NCBI GenBank assembly: GCA_963573305.1
Contig: OY754339.1
Coordinates: 73,269,376 to 73,333,375 of the forward strand
Source of the DNA: Pyrrhosoma nymphula
Lineage: Eukaryota > Arthropoda > Insecta > Odonata > Coenagrionidae
Reading direction: 5' to 3'
Length of the DNA: 64,000 bases
The notes beneath the pieces were generated by a model. It did not search any database and had not been told where the DNA came from. It worked only from the letters and a program-made list of their open reading frames with translations. A program made the position numbers and the translations under genes. Position 1 is the stretch's first letter; every line of letters begins with the position of its first letter. Below, piece by piece: positions 53,183 to 64,000 of this stretch.

Positions 53183-53395
53183 GATAATTTCCTCAAGATA
53201 TGACTACAACCATTTCCTTTCCGTTGGGTAGCAATCTTATAGGCGAACAACAATCACGGCCGAGTTTTTGGTGTAAAGTTGCTGAATTCGTTCAAAATAA
53301 GTATTTAAAAGCATACCTTTCTTATCACAGAATAATTAAGAACTTTTCAATGTGCATATTTGACGCATATACTGAAAATAAAAAAAACGTGGCAA

Positions 53396-53575
53396 CAATC
53401 ACGGAGGCCATTATCGACGTTCTTTTGTTGTCTAGCGCGCTTCAACTATGCCCCCAATCTGTTTTGAAGTGCGATTCCTAGTGCGCAGGGTCCGTGACGA
53501 ATGGAAGGCAAGTGCGCTTTTGTGTTTAGGAGTGATTAGCGCACTAGAGCGAATGGAAGGCACCCTATAACACAG
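53396..53575. repeat. diverged copy of the 124-bp repeat at 47085
   Basis: GCCATTATCGACGTTCTTTTG TTGT.., TGAAGTGCGATTCCTAGTG and GGAAGGCAAGTGCGCTTTTG match the 47085-47340 unit once, followed by GCACTAGAGCGAATGGAAGG as there. A scrap of family A LINE coding (ETRRLHA.., 53605-53670, plus) follows. Confidence 0.6.
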
Positions 53576-53691
53576 TTTATAGAAGATAACTATGTTGGAA
53601 GTCGTCAGAGACTCGGAGGCTGCACGCCTCTATTCTGAGGCTACTTGAGAAACTCAGATCACGTCAGGAGTTTTAGGTTGACAAATCATCA

Positions 53692-54290
53692 CATCATCAT
53701 CATCATCTGTAGCTATCAATTCAAAGATTGTTTTGTTTATGCTCTCTTATCTACTATACTATCCGACAACCTCTCAATTCGCACATAATTATTCTCTTTG
53801 ACGTCCTTCATCATTTGGTTAATGCATTCGATTCAAGAATCATCCTCTATAATTCTTCCAATTTATTTCTCATTCAATTATTGTTTTCATTAGGCTGTTG
53901 TGTTGCAAAATGTATCCAATAAGTTTGTATCTCTGTCTTCGCTGAGTTTACTTTATGCTTCTTTTCTCTCCAGCTCTTCGTACGACTTCTTCGCTAGTGA
54001 TTATCTCCGTCCATTTGATCTTCATCATTCTTCGGTAACACCACACCTCCATTGCTTGCAATCTCCTTTGCTCTGTCTCTGTTAATGTCCAGGCTCCACT
54101 TCCATATAACAGCATGCTCCAAATATGCGTTTAAATCTTCTTTCTAAAGGTCTTCCTCACTTCAAAGGTTATGTAAACATCTGTCTGCAGATTCCTCTTC
54201 TTTGCCCAGAATATTATGCTTACAATATCTTGAATGCTTTTTCCATCGCTAGTGATCCTGCCGTTGATTTCTTTCACCATAATATTGGTT
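53692..54290 (-). pseudogene. LINE 3' end with (ATG)n tail
   Basis: The minus strand carries EINGRITSDGKSIQDIVSII, then IWSMLLYGSGAWTLTETEQR and RLQAMEVWCYRRMMKIKWTE, EVRRAGEKR. This is the C-terminal region of a LINE RT (family: SVLLYGCETWTL..RRLEAFEMWCYRRMLRISWTD). It decays through IGYILQHNSLMKTIIE to a GATGATGATGATGATG tail at 53692-53709. A family distinct from A and B, 5'-truncated. Confidence 0.8.
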
Positions 54291-55245
54291 TTCACACGGT
54301 GACATGGTTTAGCATCCTTTTTTCATTCGGTGACACGGAGGATATTATTATTATAACCCCGCACTATGAATCTCTTGAACTGATGGAAGGGGCAAATAAA
54401 AATATAGGTGTATTGCCGAACTGTTAGGTAGATACATACATTCCTTGCATCATTAGCGATGGCATCAGTCCTCACTGAATACTTCCCCCCCCCTGCCATA
54501 CGCCACATGTGATGCCTATGCATGATGCACTATGAAGTTTTTGTCACAATATTCTCCGTGACACGGGTTATTTAGTGGACGATATTTAAAAAAGTTCTGA
54601 AATTTAGGGAATTTTGGGGTATTTTGCAATTTTATTTCAAAATCGACTCGACAACAGGGATGTTGAGATTAATATCCAGGAAGAATGTAATAATAATAAT
54701 GTTTATTGCACTATGATATAAGGCCTTTGAAACAGTGTGTAGCTGTACAGTATTAATAAAAGTACGATTTTTCTCTTTCATACACACAATGAGAGCAGAC
54801 ATTCGTACTAAAATACAGCAGGTAAAATACTGTAGATAGCTGAGAGAAGACAACAATGATAAAAATATAGCAAAGTTGTATAAATGGATACAAAGTAAAT
54901 TACATAATTTTCTATTAAGATAATAACAAAGGTTTTCATTTAAGTATGACATTATCAATATTTTGAACAGGTGAACATTTTTTTATTCGTGTAATCAGCA
55001 ATATCGTTTCAAACTCCTATAGCCAAATTGATAGGTGATAGTTGATGGATATTTGTTCTACATTTGGGTAGCTTAAAGCATCTTTGTGTTTTAAAAACTC
55101 TCACTGAATAGTCTAAGCTCCAAACTACTCTTTTATATAAGTGCTCAGGTACATTGAAAGAATAACTTTATACAAAAAATGGAGAATTGTAATTTTCTTT
55201 TAACATTGAAATTTAACCGATCAAGCAGACCGACCAATAAAATGA
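54291..55245. other. spacer, nothing recognised
   Basis: AT-rich non-coding DNA. AATAATAATAATGTTTATTG (54690-54709) may be the 3' tail of another short repeat. Confidence 0.45.
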
Positions 55246-55249
55246 CGTT

Positions 55250-57000
55250 AAGTCATCATATATTGCTACAATAAATATGAATCTTGCGCAAGCGTTCATC
55301 AGTTACCTCAGAGATCACCAGTGAGCATTTATCAGTAGTAGTAGCAGTAAGATATGGAGTAATTAATTCAGTTTTTAACGTATTCCTAGAGGTATTTAAT
55401 GCTAAAAATATTTTAGATAGGCCAAATTTGTATGGCACTTAAAAAGGACCCGAGCCATATGTACTTTCCAGGGAGAATTATTGATATTAATCCCTAAACT
55501 TCTTACGGACTTTTAAGTACTGAATTTTAAATCCCTAAACATGTATTTTAGGTAAAGCGTGATAATTGAGTTTGTTAACAAGTCGTGTGGTACAAGTTAA
55601 TATGCATTTGGTTTTGAGTAGATAATTTTTAGAAAATTTTCATGGGTCCGATCACGAATACAGCTGATGTCTTTATTCACTTCTCCAAAAGAACTTTGAA
55701 AGCATTCTGCATGACATTGAAGATCGTATGCATAGATCGTATATCGTCCGCATAGAATTGATAATTTGAGTGAATGACGGAATGAGGTAAATTTCGAATG
55801 AAGATGGTGAAAATAAAAGGTTCAAGAATTGACCCCTGTGGCACACCTGAGGATAAAGGTAGTTGAAAAACTACTAGTCCGTTTCAAAAGTATATATACC
55901 CGAGTTTGAAGTAGCGTAGTTACGTAACGGCTCGTCCGATTACAATGCAGTTTACATCAAAATGTAGCTTATTTTAATCCGCGTTGAGCATATGTAATGA
56001 ATATTTTTTATTCAATTTTTAAAGGTATGTTCTTGAGGTGAGAAGAGAAAAAGTACCCGTTTTTCGGCACTCTCCGCGCAATCACTGATTCGATGGGCTT
56101 CTAAAACCAAAACCAATAAATATATCAACGTTATATTATAACAACGGCTATATCGTATCTTTATAAACTCGATTCCGAAGTTTTAATTCTTTAACTTTAT
56201 TTTAACATGAGTTGTTGTTAGCTATGTGACGTAAAATTTTCTCGGCAACGAAAGATCCGAGAAACGCGCGTCGCAATGTCGTCTTTGTCTTGGCGTTGCC
56301 TGTGTGATCTTGCTGTGCTTTTGATAGTGCAGAAAGTAGTTTATTTTATATCGATTTAAGATTATCGTCAATTTTTCACTGGAGCTACTGCAGGCCGTCG
56401 AGAGTTGACAGCCTGCCCGACAGTAGAGTGTAAAACTAGAGAATCACCACATTTAACAGCTTGCGCTCCCTCTAGCAAATATTATTTAAACCAACTGCCA
56501 GGAGAGATAATCCAAGTTTTTTTTTCTTTTTGAATAGCGAAAGATCATGGTTAACACTACCAAATGTCTTTGTGGAATCAAAGGGAACAAATACAGTGAC
56601 TTTGTTATCTATGGTGAAACGGCGGTCTTCAATTACTCTTAGAGGAGCAGTTTGATTGCTATTACCACTTTGGAAACAAAATTGATATTTATCTGTTTGA
56701 TTGTTTGCAGATAAAAAATGAACTTTTGAATTACATAAAAACTTTTTAAGTGGCTTAGAGGTCGTGCATAGCTGGGTGATTGATCAAAAGTGAGTTAGTT
56801 CGGTAGGGCACTGATTTTTTAAAAATGGATTTGATCGTAGCTGTTTTCCAGCTCAGAGAAAAGGATGAATAATTAATAGAACAGTTGCAAATGTGAAGCA
56901 ACACCAGGAAAAACACTGGCAGAACTGCTTTAGCATTTAACACATCCAGTCTGGCTGCGTTTGATTCACGTCTATGAAAATATTTTAACATGAGTTCCAG
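55250..57000 (-). pseudogene. Jockey/CR1-like LINE RT, split by an insertion
   Basis: The minus strand reads HICNCSINYSSFSLSWKTAT, IKSIFKKSVP (about 56900-56800, RT fingers), then NKVTVFVPFDSTKTFGSVNH (about 56620-56560). After a break at about 55880-56480 come LSSGVPQGSILEPFIFTIFI and NYQFYADDIRSMHT (55860-55720), with the catalytic FYADD intact. The tail to 55250 is stop-ridden. The 0.6-kb break contains unrelated AT-rich DNA, presumably an insertion. The copy lacks its endonuclease. Confidence 0.75.
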
Positions 57001-59384
57001 AGTAAAATGACGAAAATAAAATATTTTCTTACTTAACTCATGGCAATATCACTATCTTTTTGGAATATGTACAGTGTGGGTTTGAATCTGAAGTGCTGCT
57101 GGTCCAGATACATGGTGAGGTGAGGAAATAATTCGTCGGTAGAAAAATTGAGTTTTTTTTAGATTGAGCAAGTCCGAGGGGAAGAATAATTCTAAATTAT
57201 TTTGGAATCCCACTTATCTAAAATAACATTGACTATAATATTCGTTTTTCGCCTTAGAGGCTAATTTCTCAGCCTTTTATATTCCTTAAGCAATTATTTA
57301 ATTTTCTTTCGTTCCCATTTTTGTCGAGTTGCATCCCTTTTTAAGATTGAGAGCTTTATTTCCATAGTGACCCATGGAATGGGATTTCTCTTCGGCATAA
57401 TCTTTCTTAAACATGCATGTGTGTCTAATAATCGATGACTTATAGTGTAAAAATGGTCAGGTTATCATCGAAGGAATGGACTGACAAAAAACTTCCCGCA
57501 GAAAGTTATATATATCCTAAAGTTTAAATAACCAGGCGACAACTCTTGGAAATGAAGGATCGATAATATGATAAAAAAAGGATAATGTGTAAATCTCCAC
57601 TCTTGAGTTTATTTCACCGAACTCGTTTTCTGCAGATTTTGCTATTGATAATGGCAAAAGTTGCCGAAACCTATTACCTTGTTAAAATGTTATCTATCTA
57701 AATCCTCTTGAATTTTAGCCAAATCAAAGTTTCTGAAATAGCAATCTCATTTTAAAAATAATTTACATTTTGAGCGAAGTCAGTTGATGCTATTTTAATC
57801 CTAGTACCTACCGGGATGACTTGGTAGTTTCGCTTTTAGTTGTACACGAATGACTAGTTGTAAAGTATTACAATTGTCACATAAATTACAGAGGGATAGG
57901 ATACAATAATGCAGTTGCTCGGCGGGAACAAATCCTTTGCCTTTCTCATTCACACCGCGCCGGAGGTTTCTTTCTTCGTCAGTTTTGCCTGATCACCTTT
58001 AAATATTAAAGAATAAACTAACTTGAAAAATAAGGACTAATTATATCTCCGATAAATAAAATAAATGAATCGAATAGTTATAGTATACTTTCTAATTTGA
58101 AAACAAACTAAATATATAACGTCAATTTGTAGTCATAGTGTGTCGGTTTTGTATTCATTCTGTTAAAATATCAATGCCTACATGTACAAATGTTTAAAAA
58201 AGGTGACCTAATGAGTGTAGGATATTTTATTACTTTTCATTGAAATATTGAAGCCGTTCCTTCGATTGCAACTCACCCAACGTTATATACTTCCGCCATT
58301 ATTTCCCTGCCACGGATCTTAGCATGTCTGGTAGGCCATTCTTGAATCTGTAAATGTTCTGTAGAGGATTCAAGTTCATATATACATCTGTTTTTTTGAA
58401 GATTACGATTTTTAAAACATTTTGACCCTTTTCGTTGGCCGTTCTCTAGGTATTATCCATCAGGTAAAAGTTATCTAGGTATGTATCATGTTTTTCCATT
58501 TTTTTATTTCATGTAAAAAGGTGGTTTCACCGTAAAATGACTTCAATGTCATTTAATTCACATTATGGCAACTTGTAGAAAAGCATGTCCTCTCTTTGAT
58601 ATGAATACCAAAACTTTTATTCAGAAAGGAGATAAGAAAACTGTTATTTAGAAGGGAAAATGCCCAAGAAAACGGAAAAAATAAAATGCAGGCATCTTAT
58701 CACCTTATTTTTGGAGAAATTAGCTTGTCACTGTGAAATTTAAGTCAAAATACGGTAATTCTATTGGAATTGCGCTGCAGTCGGCTCCAATCGGTGTAAA
58801 AAAGTGTTAATTAAAAACATATCCGTGAAATAATCTGCATATTCTGTATTTTAATTTTGGTTTTCAATAGGTTACGCATAACATCAGCGAAAGTATGAAT
58901 TTTAAGCCGAATAAACAAAAAGGTGGAATTTAATATTTGTATTCACCCACACGGTTGCGGTGGAAACACCTTAAAAGCAAAAAAAGAGAGTATTTATTTC
59001 GAATATTGTTGATTTGGCACCCAGCTTAGCAACCCATTTAACTTCAATTAAAAAATTAAAAAATTTAATTCATTTTTCTTACATTTCAGATTTTTGAGTG
59101 GGAGGAGACCCATCTAAATCTTATTTTTGGACCCAAAAATTGCTCAGAGGAAACTTTGGTCAAAATCTTTAGAGCCATTTCTGAGATCGTTGTATCAAAA
59201 AACCTTGCTATATGGAGTATAGGATATGATACAAAGCAATTTAGGAATTTTGAACATCAATGTACCATTTATATTAAGTCAATATCAGATAAGAATGGAT
59301 CAGGATATTGACCATGCTCGGTAACTTTGGACAATTCAACAATAATAAACGAGTCCGTTTAAGTAATAGTTCCTGGAAGGTATG
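57001..59384. other. 2.4 kb AT-rich, no gene
   Basis: No coding or terminal-repeat signal that I can support. It lies between two LINE fragments and is strongly AT-rich throughout. Confidence 0.5.
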
Positions 59385-60780
59385 CATCTACATCTACATC
59401 TACATACTACCCCGCAAGCCGCCTCAATAGGCGTGTGGCGGGGGGTGTTAGGACACCAGCCGTTTACATATAAAAAGGAAACGCTCTATGAAATTACGCC
59501 TTGCATTTATTAAAGTCCCTTATTGTTCGGGGGAAAAACGAATTCCCATACCTATCCGTTCGGCAAAATATCTCTCTTAATTTATCGTTTCTGTCGGACC
59601 TGGAAATATAGTGGGGTTCTAATATGATGTTCTCCGTGTCGCTCTGAAAGATATCTATTCTCAATTGCTCAAGTAATCTAAGCCTAGCGCGCAGCCTCCG
59701 AGTCTCTAGCGGCTCCCAGCCTAATTCGTTTAACATCTGCGTAACGCTGTCTGTACGCCCGTAGCAGTTTTTGATGAATCGCGCAGCTTTCCTTTGTATT
59801 TTATTAAGTTCCCGAATTAAATCTTTCTGCACCGGATCCCATATGCTTGCTGCATATTCAAGGTGTGGCCGGACGAGTGCGAAATAGCACCTCTCTTTTA
59901 CTTTTTCATCTGAGAATCTTCCCACAATACGCTTGACGAATCCTAGCTTATTCAGAGCTCTGCCACAAATATTTCTTATATGTGTTCCCCACGATAGGTT
60001 TGAGGTTATCGTAACTCCCAGATACTTAACTTCATCTGTCGCCTTTATCTTAACGTCATCCACAGCATATACACGGGGATAGTTGGACGACCTCCGCAAG
60101 AAATGTACCGCCGCACATTTGCTCAGATTAAGTTCGAGTCCCCACTCTTGGCTCCACACATGAACGTTGTTTAAATCCGATGATAGAATTTCAAAGTCAG
60201 AGTGATCATTAATTTCGCGATAGATGACAGCGTCGTCAGCAAATAAACGTATTTTACTGCTAATTCGAGAGCATGACATTCGAGAGTATGTGTCATAAGA
60301 AAGGAAACAGGTGACAAATTACAATAGTAACATAGATCCTTGATGCGAGCACTATAATGTACGTCTTCAAGCAAGTTAAAGTTGAAGTCACCACATACTA
60401 TTATTAAATTGTTATAGTATGCTAGTGGAATCATCAGTGTGGTCTCAACTTGATCACTAAGATTATCAACGTTTGGAGGCCTATAGAGACACGTCATGAC
60501 TACTCTCCCAAAATTACAATATATTCCAACAACTAGGATTTCTAGTTTAAAATTTTCACTGAAACTGGATAACACCTTAAAGCTGAAATAGTTTCTCACA
60601 AATAAACATTCTCCACCACCGATTTAGACACGACGAGCGTTGCGAATCATTGCAAAACTGTCAAGGCTAACATATTCTGTCGGGATGGTACGTTCTAACC
60701 CGGTGTCCGATACCACAATAACATGATATCCACTCTGCACAAAATTCCACGGAATTCACCAATGTGAGATGGTAAAGACT
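59385..60780 (-). pseudogene. CR1-like LINE (family A): endonuclease and RT with internal deletion
   Basis: The minus strand, 5' to 3', starts with AP-type endonuclease pieces: LERTIPTEYVSLDSFAMI, GGGECLFVRN (60710-60600), then VVMTCLYRPPNVDNL and IIVCGDFNFNLLEDV. After DLCYYCNLSPV (about 60315) it jumps directly into the RT palm, SSKIRLFADDAVIYREINDH (60259-60200). The C-terminal half of the endonuclease and the RT fingers are missing. The remaining 261-codon frame (60279-59494) is intact: KYLGVTITSNLSWGTHIRN, LVRPHLEYAASIWDPV, GWEPLETRRLRARLRLLEQL, FFPRTIRDFNK. The 3' UTR ends in (TAGATG)4 at 59385-59408. An intact RT frame suggests a young copy. Confidence 0.85.
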
Positions 60781-61180
60781 GAGCGATAAAATGACAATTA
60801 CATGATTCCGATCTTAAAGTACGTCTACAAAAACAAAACGATCATCTATCAACCACCAATGTCATTCACTACCTTATTTCTGTGTTTAAAACGGTTGAAC
60901 TGTTATACATACAAACTCTTCACCAATTATACAAATCCAAAAACCAGTTACCTAAAAAATTACGAAAATAAATCTTAAATGCGATTATTTTCCCACATTT
61001 TGATTAGGTACTGTTGCGGTGTACTAAGTAATATTAACGAAGAAACAAATAATAAGCTCCGGGTGGCTATGAATGCTACTTAAAGATTTGTATGTGATCT
61101 AAAACGGTGGGATCATGTAACTGATAAATTTTTTAAATTATTTTGTGTAAACACTTTCTTGTATTTTTTGTGCAATATTA
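60781..61180. other. spacer, nothing recognised
   Basis: AT-rich DNA 5' of the LINE. No gene or element boundary is visible. Confidence 0.45.
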
Positions 61181-61199
61181 TTATAATTAGGTATAGGTA

Positions 61200-61336
61200 T
61201 TTTTGTGAAAACACTATCTTGTGAGTATTATTATATTTTTTAATTACATCTTGTACACATGATAATTTATGTATCAAAATGTCTGAATGACCGATAAGGG
61301 TCTACGACAATAAACGTTTTATTTATTTATTTATTA
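61200..61336 (+). repeat. probable LINE/SINE 3' end with (ATTT)n tail
   Basis: TGTCTGAATGACCGATAAGG GTCTACGACAATAAACG followed by TTTTATTTATTTATTTATT looks like a retroelement 3' terminus with a polyadenylation-like AATAAA and a short simple tail. No coding sequence precedes it that I can recognise. Confidence 0.4.
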
Positions 61337-64000
61337 CATTAACCAATGGAGATTATGGAGATTTTCTTCTGGGCGTAGGACGAGTCGCTTGCTTCCATAT
61401 TCATTCTACCATACATTTTCCAAACTCTGACCCATGGATATTTTAGATTTCTCTCTATATTTTAATCTTATGCTTTTGCACAGTGATTTTGGGAACCAGC
61501 ACTGATGCACTCAAATGAACGGGACAGTTTGTGTTGTCACCTTAGCCTAGGTCTTTTGTTGTGAAATTCCTTCGGTGGGGCTCCAATATCTCCGGCAAAA
61601 GAGTAGATCGCATAAAGTTAAAGTCTGGAATGAGGGGCGAAAGTAGGACAATTGGTCTCAAAGTGGATATATGAGAAAAACAGGAGTAGCTCTCAAAAGG
61701 CACAGAAGTAAAACAGCTGTACTTCTCAAAAACTTCAATTCCTTAATTGTATAATTTGCTTTTTTACTGTCATCGATCCATTTTTCCTTATATATTTTCG
61801 TTTTTTTACGACTCTTCCACTAGCTGTATTGCTCTTGTTGTTCGTGTGAACCCCGCGTACTTATTCAGGTATGTAACTTCTTGTAACTGTGTGTGGACTC
61901 TTCCACTACTTCGTAAGTGCAAGTGTAAGTGCTGTCTCATGGATTCATTTATTCACTGTGGCGCGCCGATATCTTGGAGTGGTTTTGTTAAGATATAATG
62001 TTTACATCGTTCGCACGAATGCCTTACATTGGGATACATTTTGGACACAGCTATCTATTTTCCGGGAAATCATCAATATTCCTGCCGGTCGTCCTCAAAA
62101 AGAGGACACGTCTAGGAAAAAACGGACATGTTTTTGTAACCCTTTACCCTTTAAGTCTAGCGTTTAACCTACAACTCTCCTCCCTATAGCAACGGCTCCC
62201 GACCCAGTCCTTTTCATCAGCTGCGTCACACTTTCTGCACGCCTCTATCAGTCCTAAAGAAGTGCTCGACTTTCCTTTTTATTTTCTTGAGTTCATGAAT
62301 TAAATCTTCCCGTGATGGGCCTTCTGAGAAATGGAGAAATATCTCGAGTTTGAAAGCTTTTGGATGCGAGGGACGCAAGGAGGAACGAGGGAGAAAAAAT
62401 AAAGCGCGAAGACGCTACTTTTTGTCGCTTCGGATACGAAAACAATAAAAATGGGAGAAAGGGAACGCCGACGTTCTCAACGGAATTGAGTTTCTAACGA
62501 GAGGAAAAAAATAAACAAAAGAGAATCGAAATGCGCTCGGGCGAGAAAGGTGGGACGATTATTGCCATCTCTGGGATTCGCGCCTCGATAGATCGATCTG
62601 TTGATGGAGGAGAAAGGCAGCTTTGCGGTGGCGTTATGCATGTAAGTAACTTCTATAACAATAGCCGCATATGTCGCTTGCTAGCAGTACTTCGGTATGT
62701 AAGCACGGACTTCTATGGGTGCTTTCTATTTGCAGCAATAGAAGATGATCGCCCCACCGTGGTGCTCTACATTTAACGGAATAGCCGGCTATTGCCTTGT
62801 CCACATTTCAAATTTATTTCAATGCACACTTTGGTTAAATATTCATTTAAGTAAATGTGGAATCTAAATCTGTACTTTAAACTGAAGCCACCAACACGGA
62901 AAAAGAATATCAAAACAAACGATAAGCGCCAAGTATCGACAAAATCAATATACCTACATCTAGAATGAGTAATTTGTTTATTGCTGAGGCAATTAATTTA
63001 TTGGCACGCAATCTACCACTCATTTATCAACTCCACAGATAACCACAGAATCAAAAGTGAATAAAAATGTTAATATAAGTTGATTGTGAGAGTTTATTTC
63101 TAATAATAAATACTGCGCCCTCTTAAAATGCCAGACTTTCATAAGTAGGTGTATATTAACAGTTTCTCTATAAATTTCCTTAACTACCTGAGAGACGATT
63201 GCTGTCGCTGAGGCATGTAACCCATAGAAGGTGTCTTCGTGATTACCTTGCCGTAAACCAACCTACTCAGGGATCCCTGGAAGAGAAAGAAACCAGGGTC
63301 CTCGTTCATGTTGCCTAGCATAAAGGGGCGCCCATGTCGCATATATAAATGCAAGGGGCACTGCTGTCTGAGAACATTTTGAGTTAATATTTTTCACCAG
63401 GTGTCTTCTAGTCGTTTTAAATCGAACTGGGGGGCGGTGTGAAAAATTTGAAGGCTTTCGAATTTTTTTTACCACTCTAGGAATAAGCCCTGTGAACGGT
63501 TTCATTTCATTTGGTCGCAAACTGCTGCCGTCAGTAACCGACTATCCTCATTACGTAAATGGAAAGCACACTACGGCAGTAGAGGTCGATAGGTGCATGA
63601 ATAAGCACACTATCGACTGCCGCTCGCTTTCGCTCAGAAAATAATCCGGCTTCCATTTCTAAATGAGACTTGTGACTCTACTTGTGTTGAATAATGATAA
63701 ATAAAACATTCTGCGACTTATAAGCGTAATGGATGCATTTCCATACATATTTTAATACATAGATAGCTACAAATTGCAAGAATATCAGTGATAATTAAGA
63801 TAGTATGCACAAACGCATTGACTACCGAAATTAGAAAATATTCGAAACGACATATTCAATGTTTACTTCAATCATTCATTTCTTTGGGAAAACCGGAAGT
63901 AATTTTTTTAAGCAGAACGATGCCCTGCAAGTAATAGTACAACCTGATACATCGCTACACTTGCCGCCTTTATGGAAGTCGGCTTCAATGAGTAAGGTTG
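61337..64000. other. 2.7 kb to the right edge, no supported gene
   Basis: Mixed AT-rich sequence. 62330-62640 is purine-rich (GAGGAACGAGGGAGAAAAAA). 63322-63365 contains CATATATAAATGCAAGGGGC, a TATA-like stretch. Several short frames lack domains or splice partners. Confidence 0.45.

Overview
The window is nuclear DNA from an arthropod, most likely an insect with a repeat-rich genome. This rests on AT-rich, intron-dense sequence, GT-AG introns that join in the correct codon phase, a SLC27-type fatty acid transport protein gene, and a dense mix of CR1/Jockey/RTE-like LINEs, gypsy, pogo/Tigger, hAT, Harbinger and many short inverted-repeat elements. I cannot name the species. There is no bacterial-style operon, rRNA gene or CRISPR array.

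Two host genes can be supported, both on the minus strand. (1) The 5' half of a fatty acid transport protein / acyl-CoA synthetase gene (FATP, SLC27 family): five coding exons between 14503 and 5831 give 343 in-frame residues, including the AMP-binding signature. The 3' half lies beyond the left edge. (2) A three-coding-exon gene (37416 to 26900) for a predicted 266-residue protein with four membrane segments. Its exons are GC-rich islands in AT-rich introns and its splice phases match exactly. I do not recognise its family.

Layout: 1-5.5 kb, a broken gypsy-type LTR retrotransposon split by a Tigger element with TA duplications. 5.8-14.8 kb, FATP exons with inverted-repeat elements in the introns, including a 1.9-kb palindrome with two 561-bp arms, and a CpG-containing promoter. 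15-16 kb, a spliced Harbinger transposase fragment. 18.4-21.8 kb, a LINE split by a 2.5-kb hAT element with a perfect 8-bp target duplication. 22.8-24.2 kb, a minisatellite and a short inverted-repeat element. 26.9-37.5 kb, the four-membrane-segment gene. Its large intron 2 holds a foldback element and a 6.3-kb element with long terminal inverted repeats. 37.6-64 kb, LINE fragments, SINE-like and inverted-repeat elements, with no convincing host gene.

The most interesting object is the 6.3-kb element at 29107-35421. Terminal inverted repeats of about 240 bp enclose a decayed reading frame of a protein family that I remember as uncharacterised but multi-copy in invertebrate genomes (motif DHN..IDG..TFHGMG). 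The arrangement suggests the family may be an undescribed DNA-transposon transposase. It sits about 32 bp inside an intron next to a 5' splice site and has itself been hit by several later insertions.
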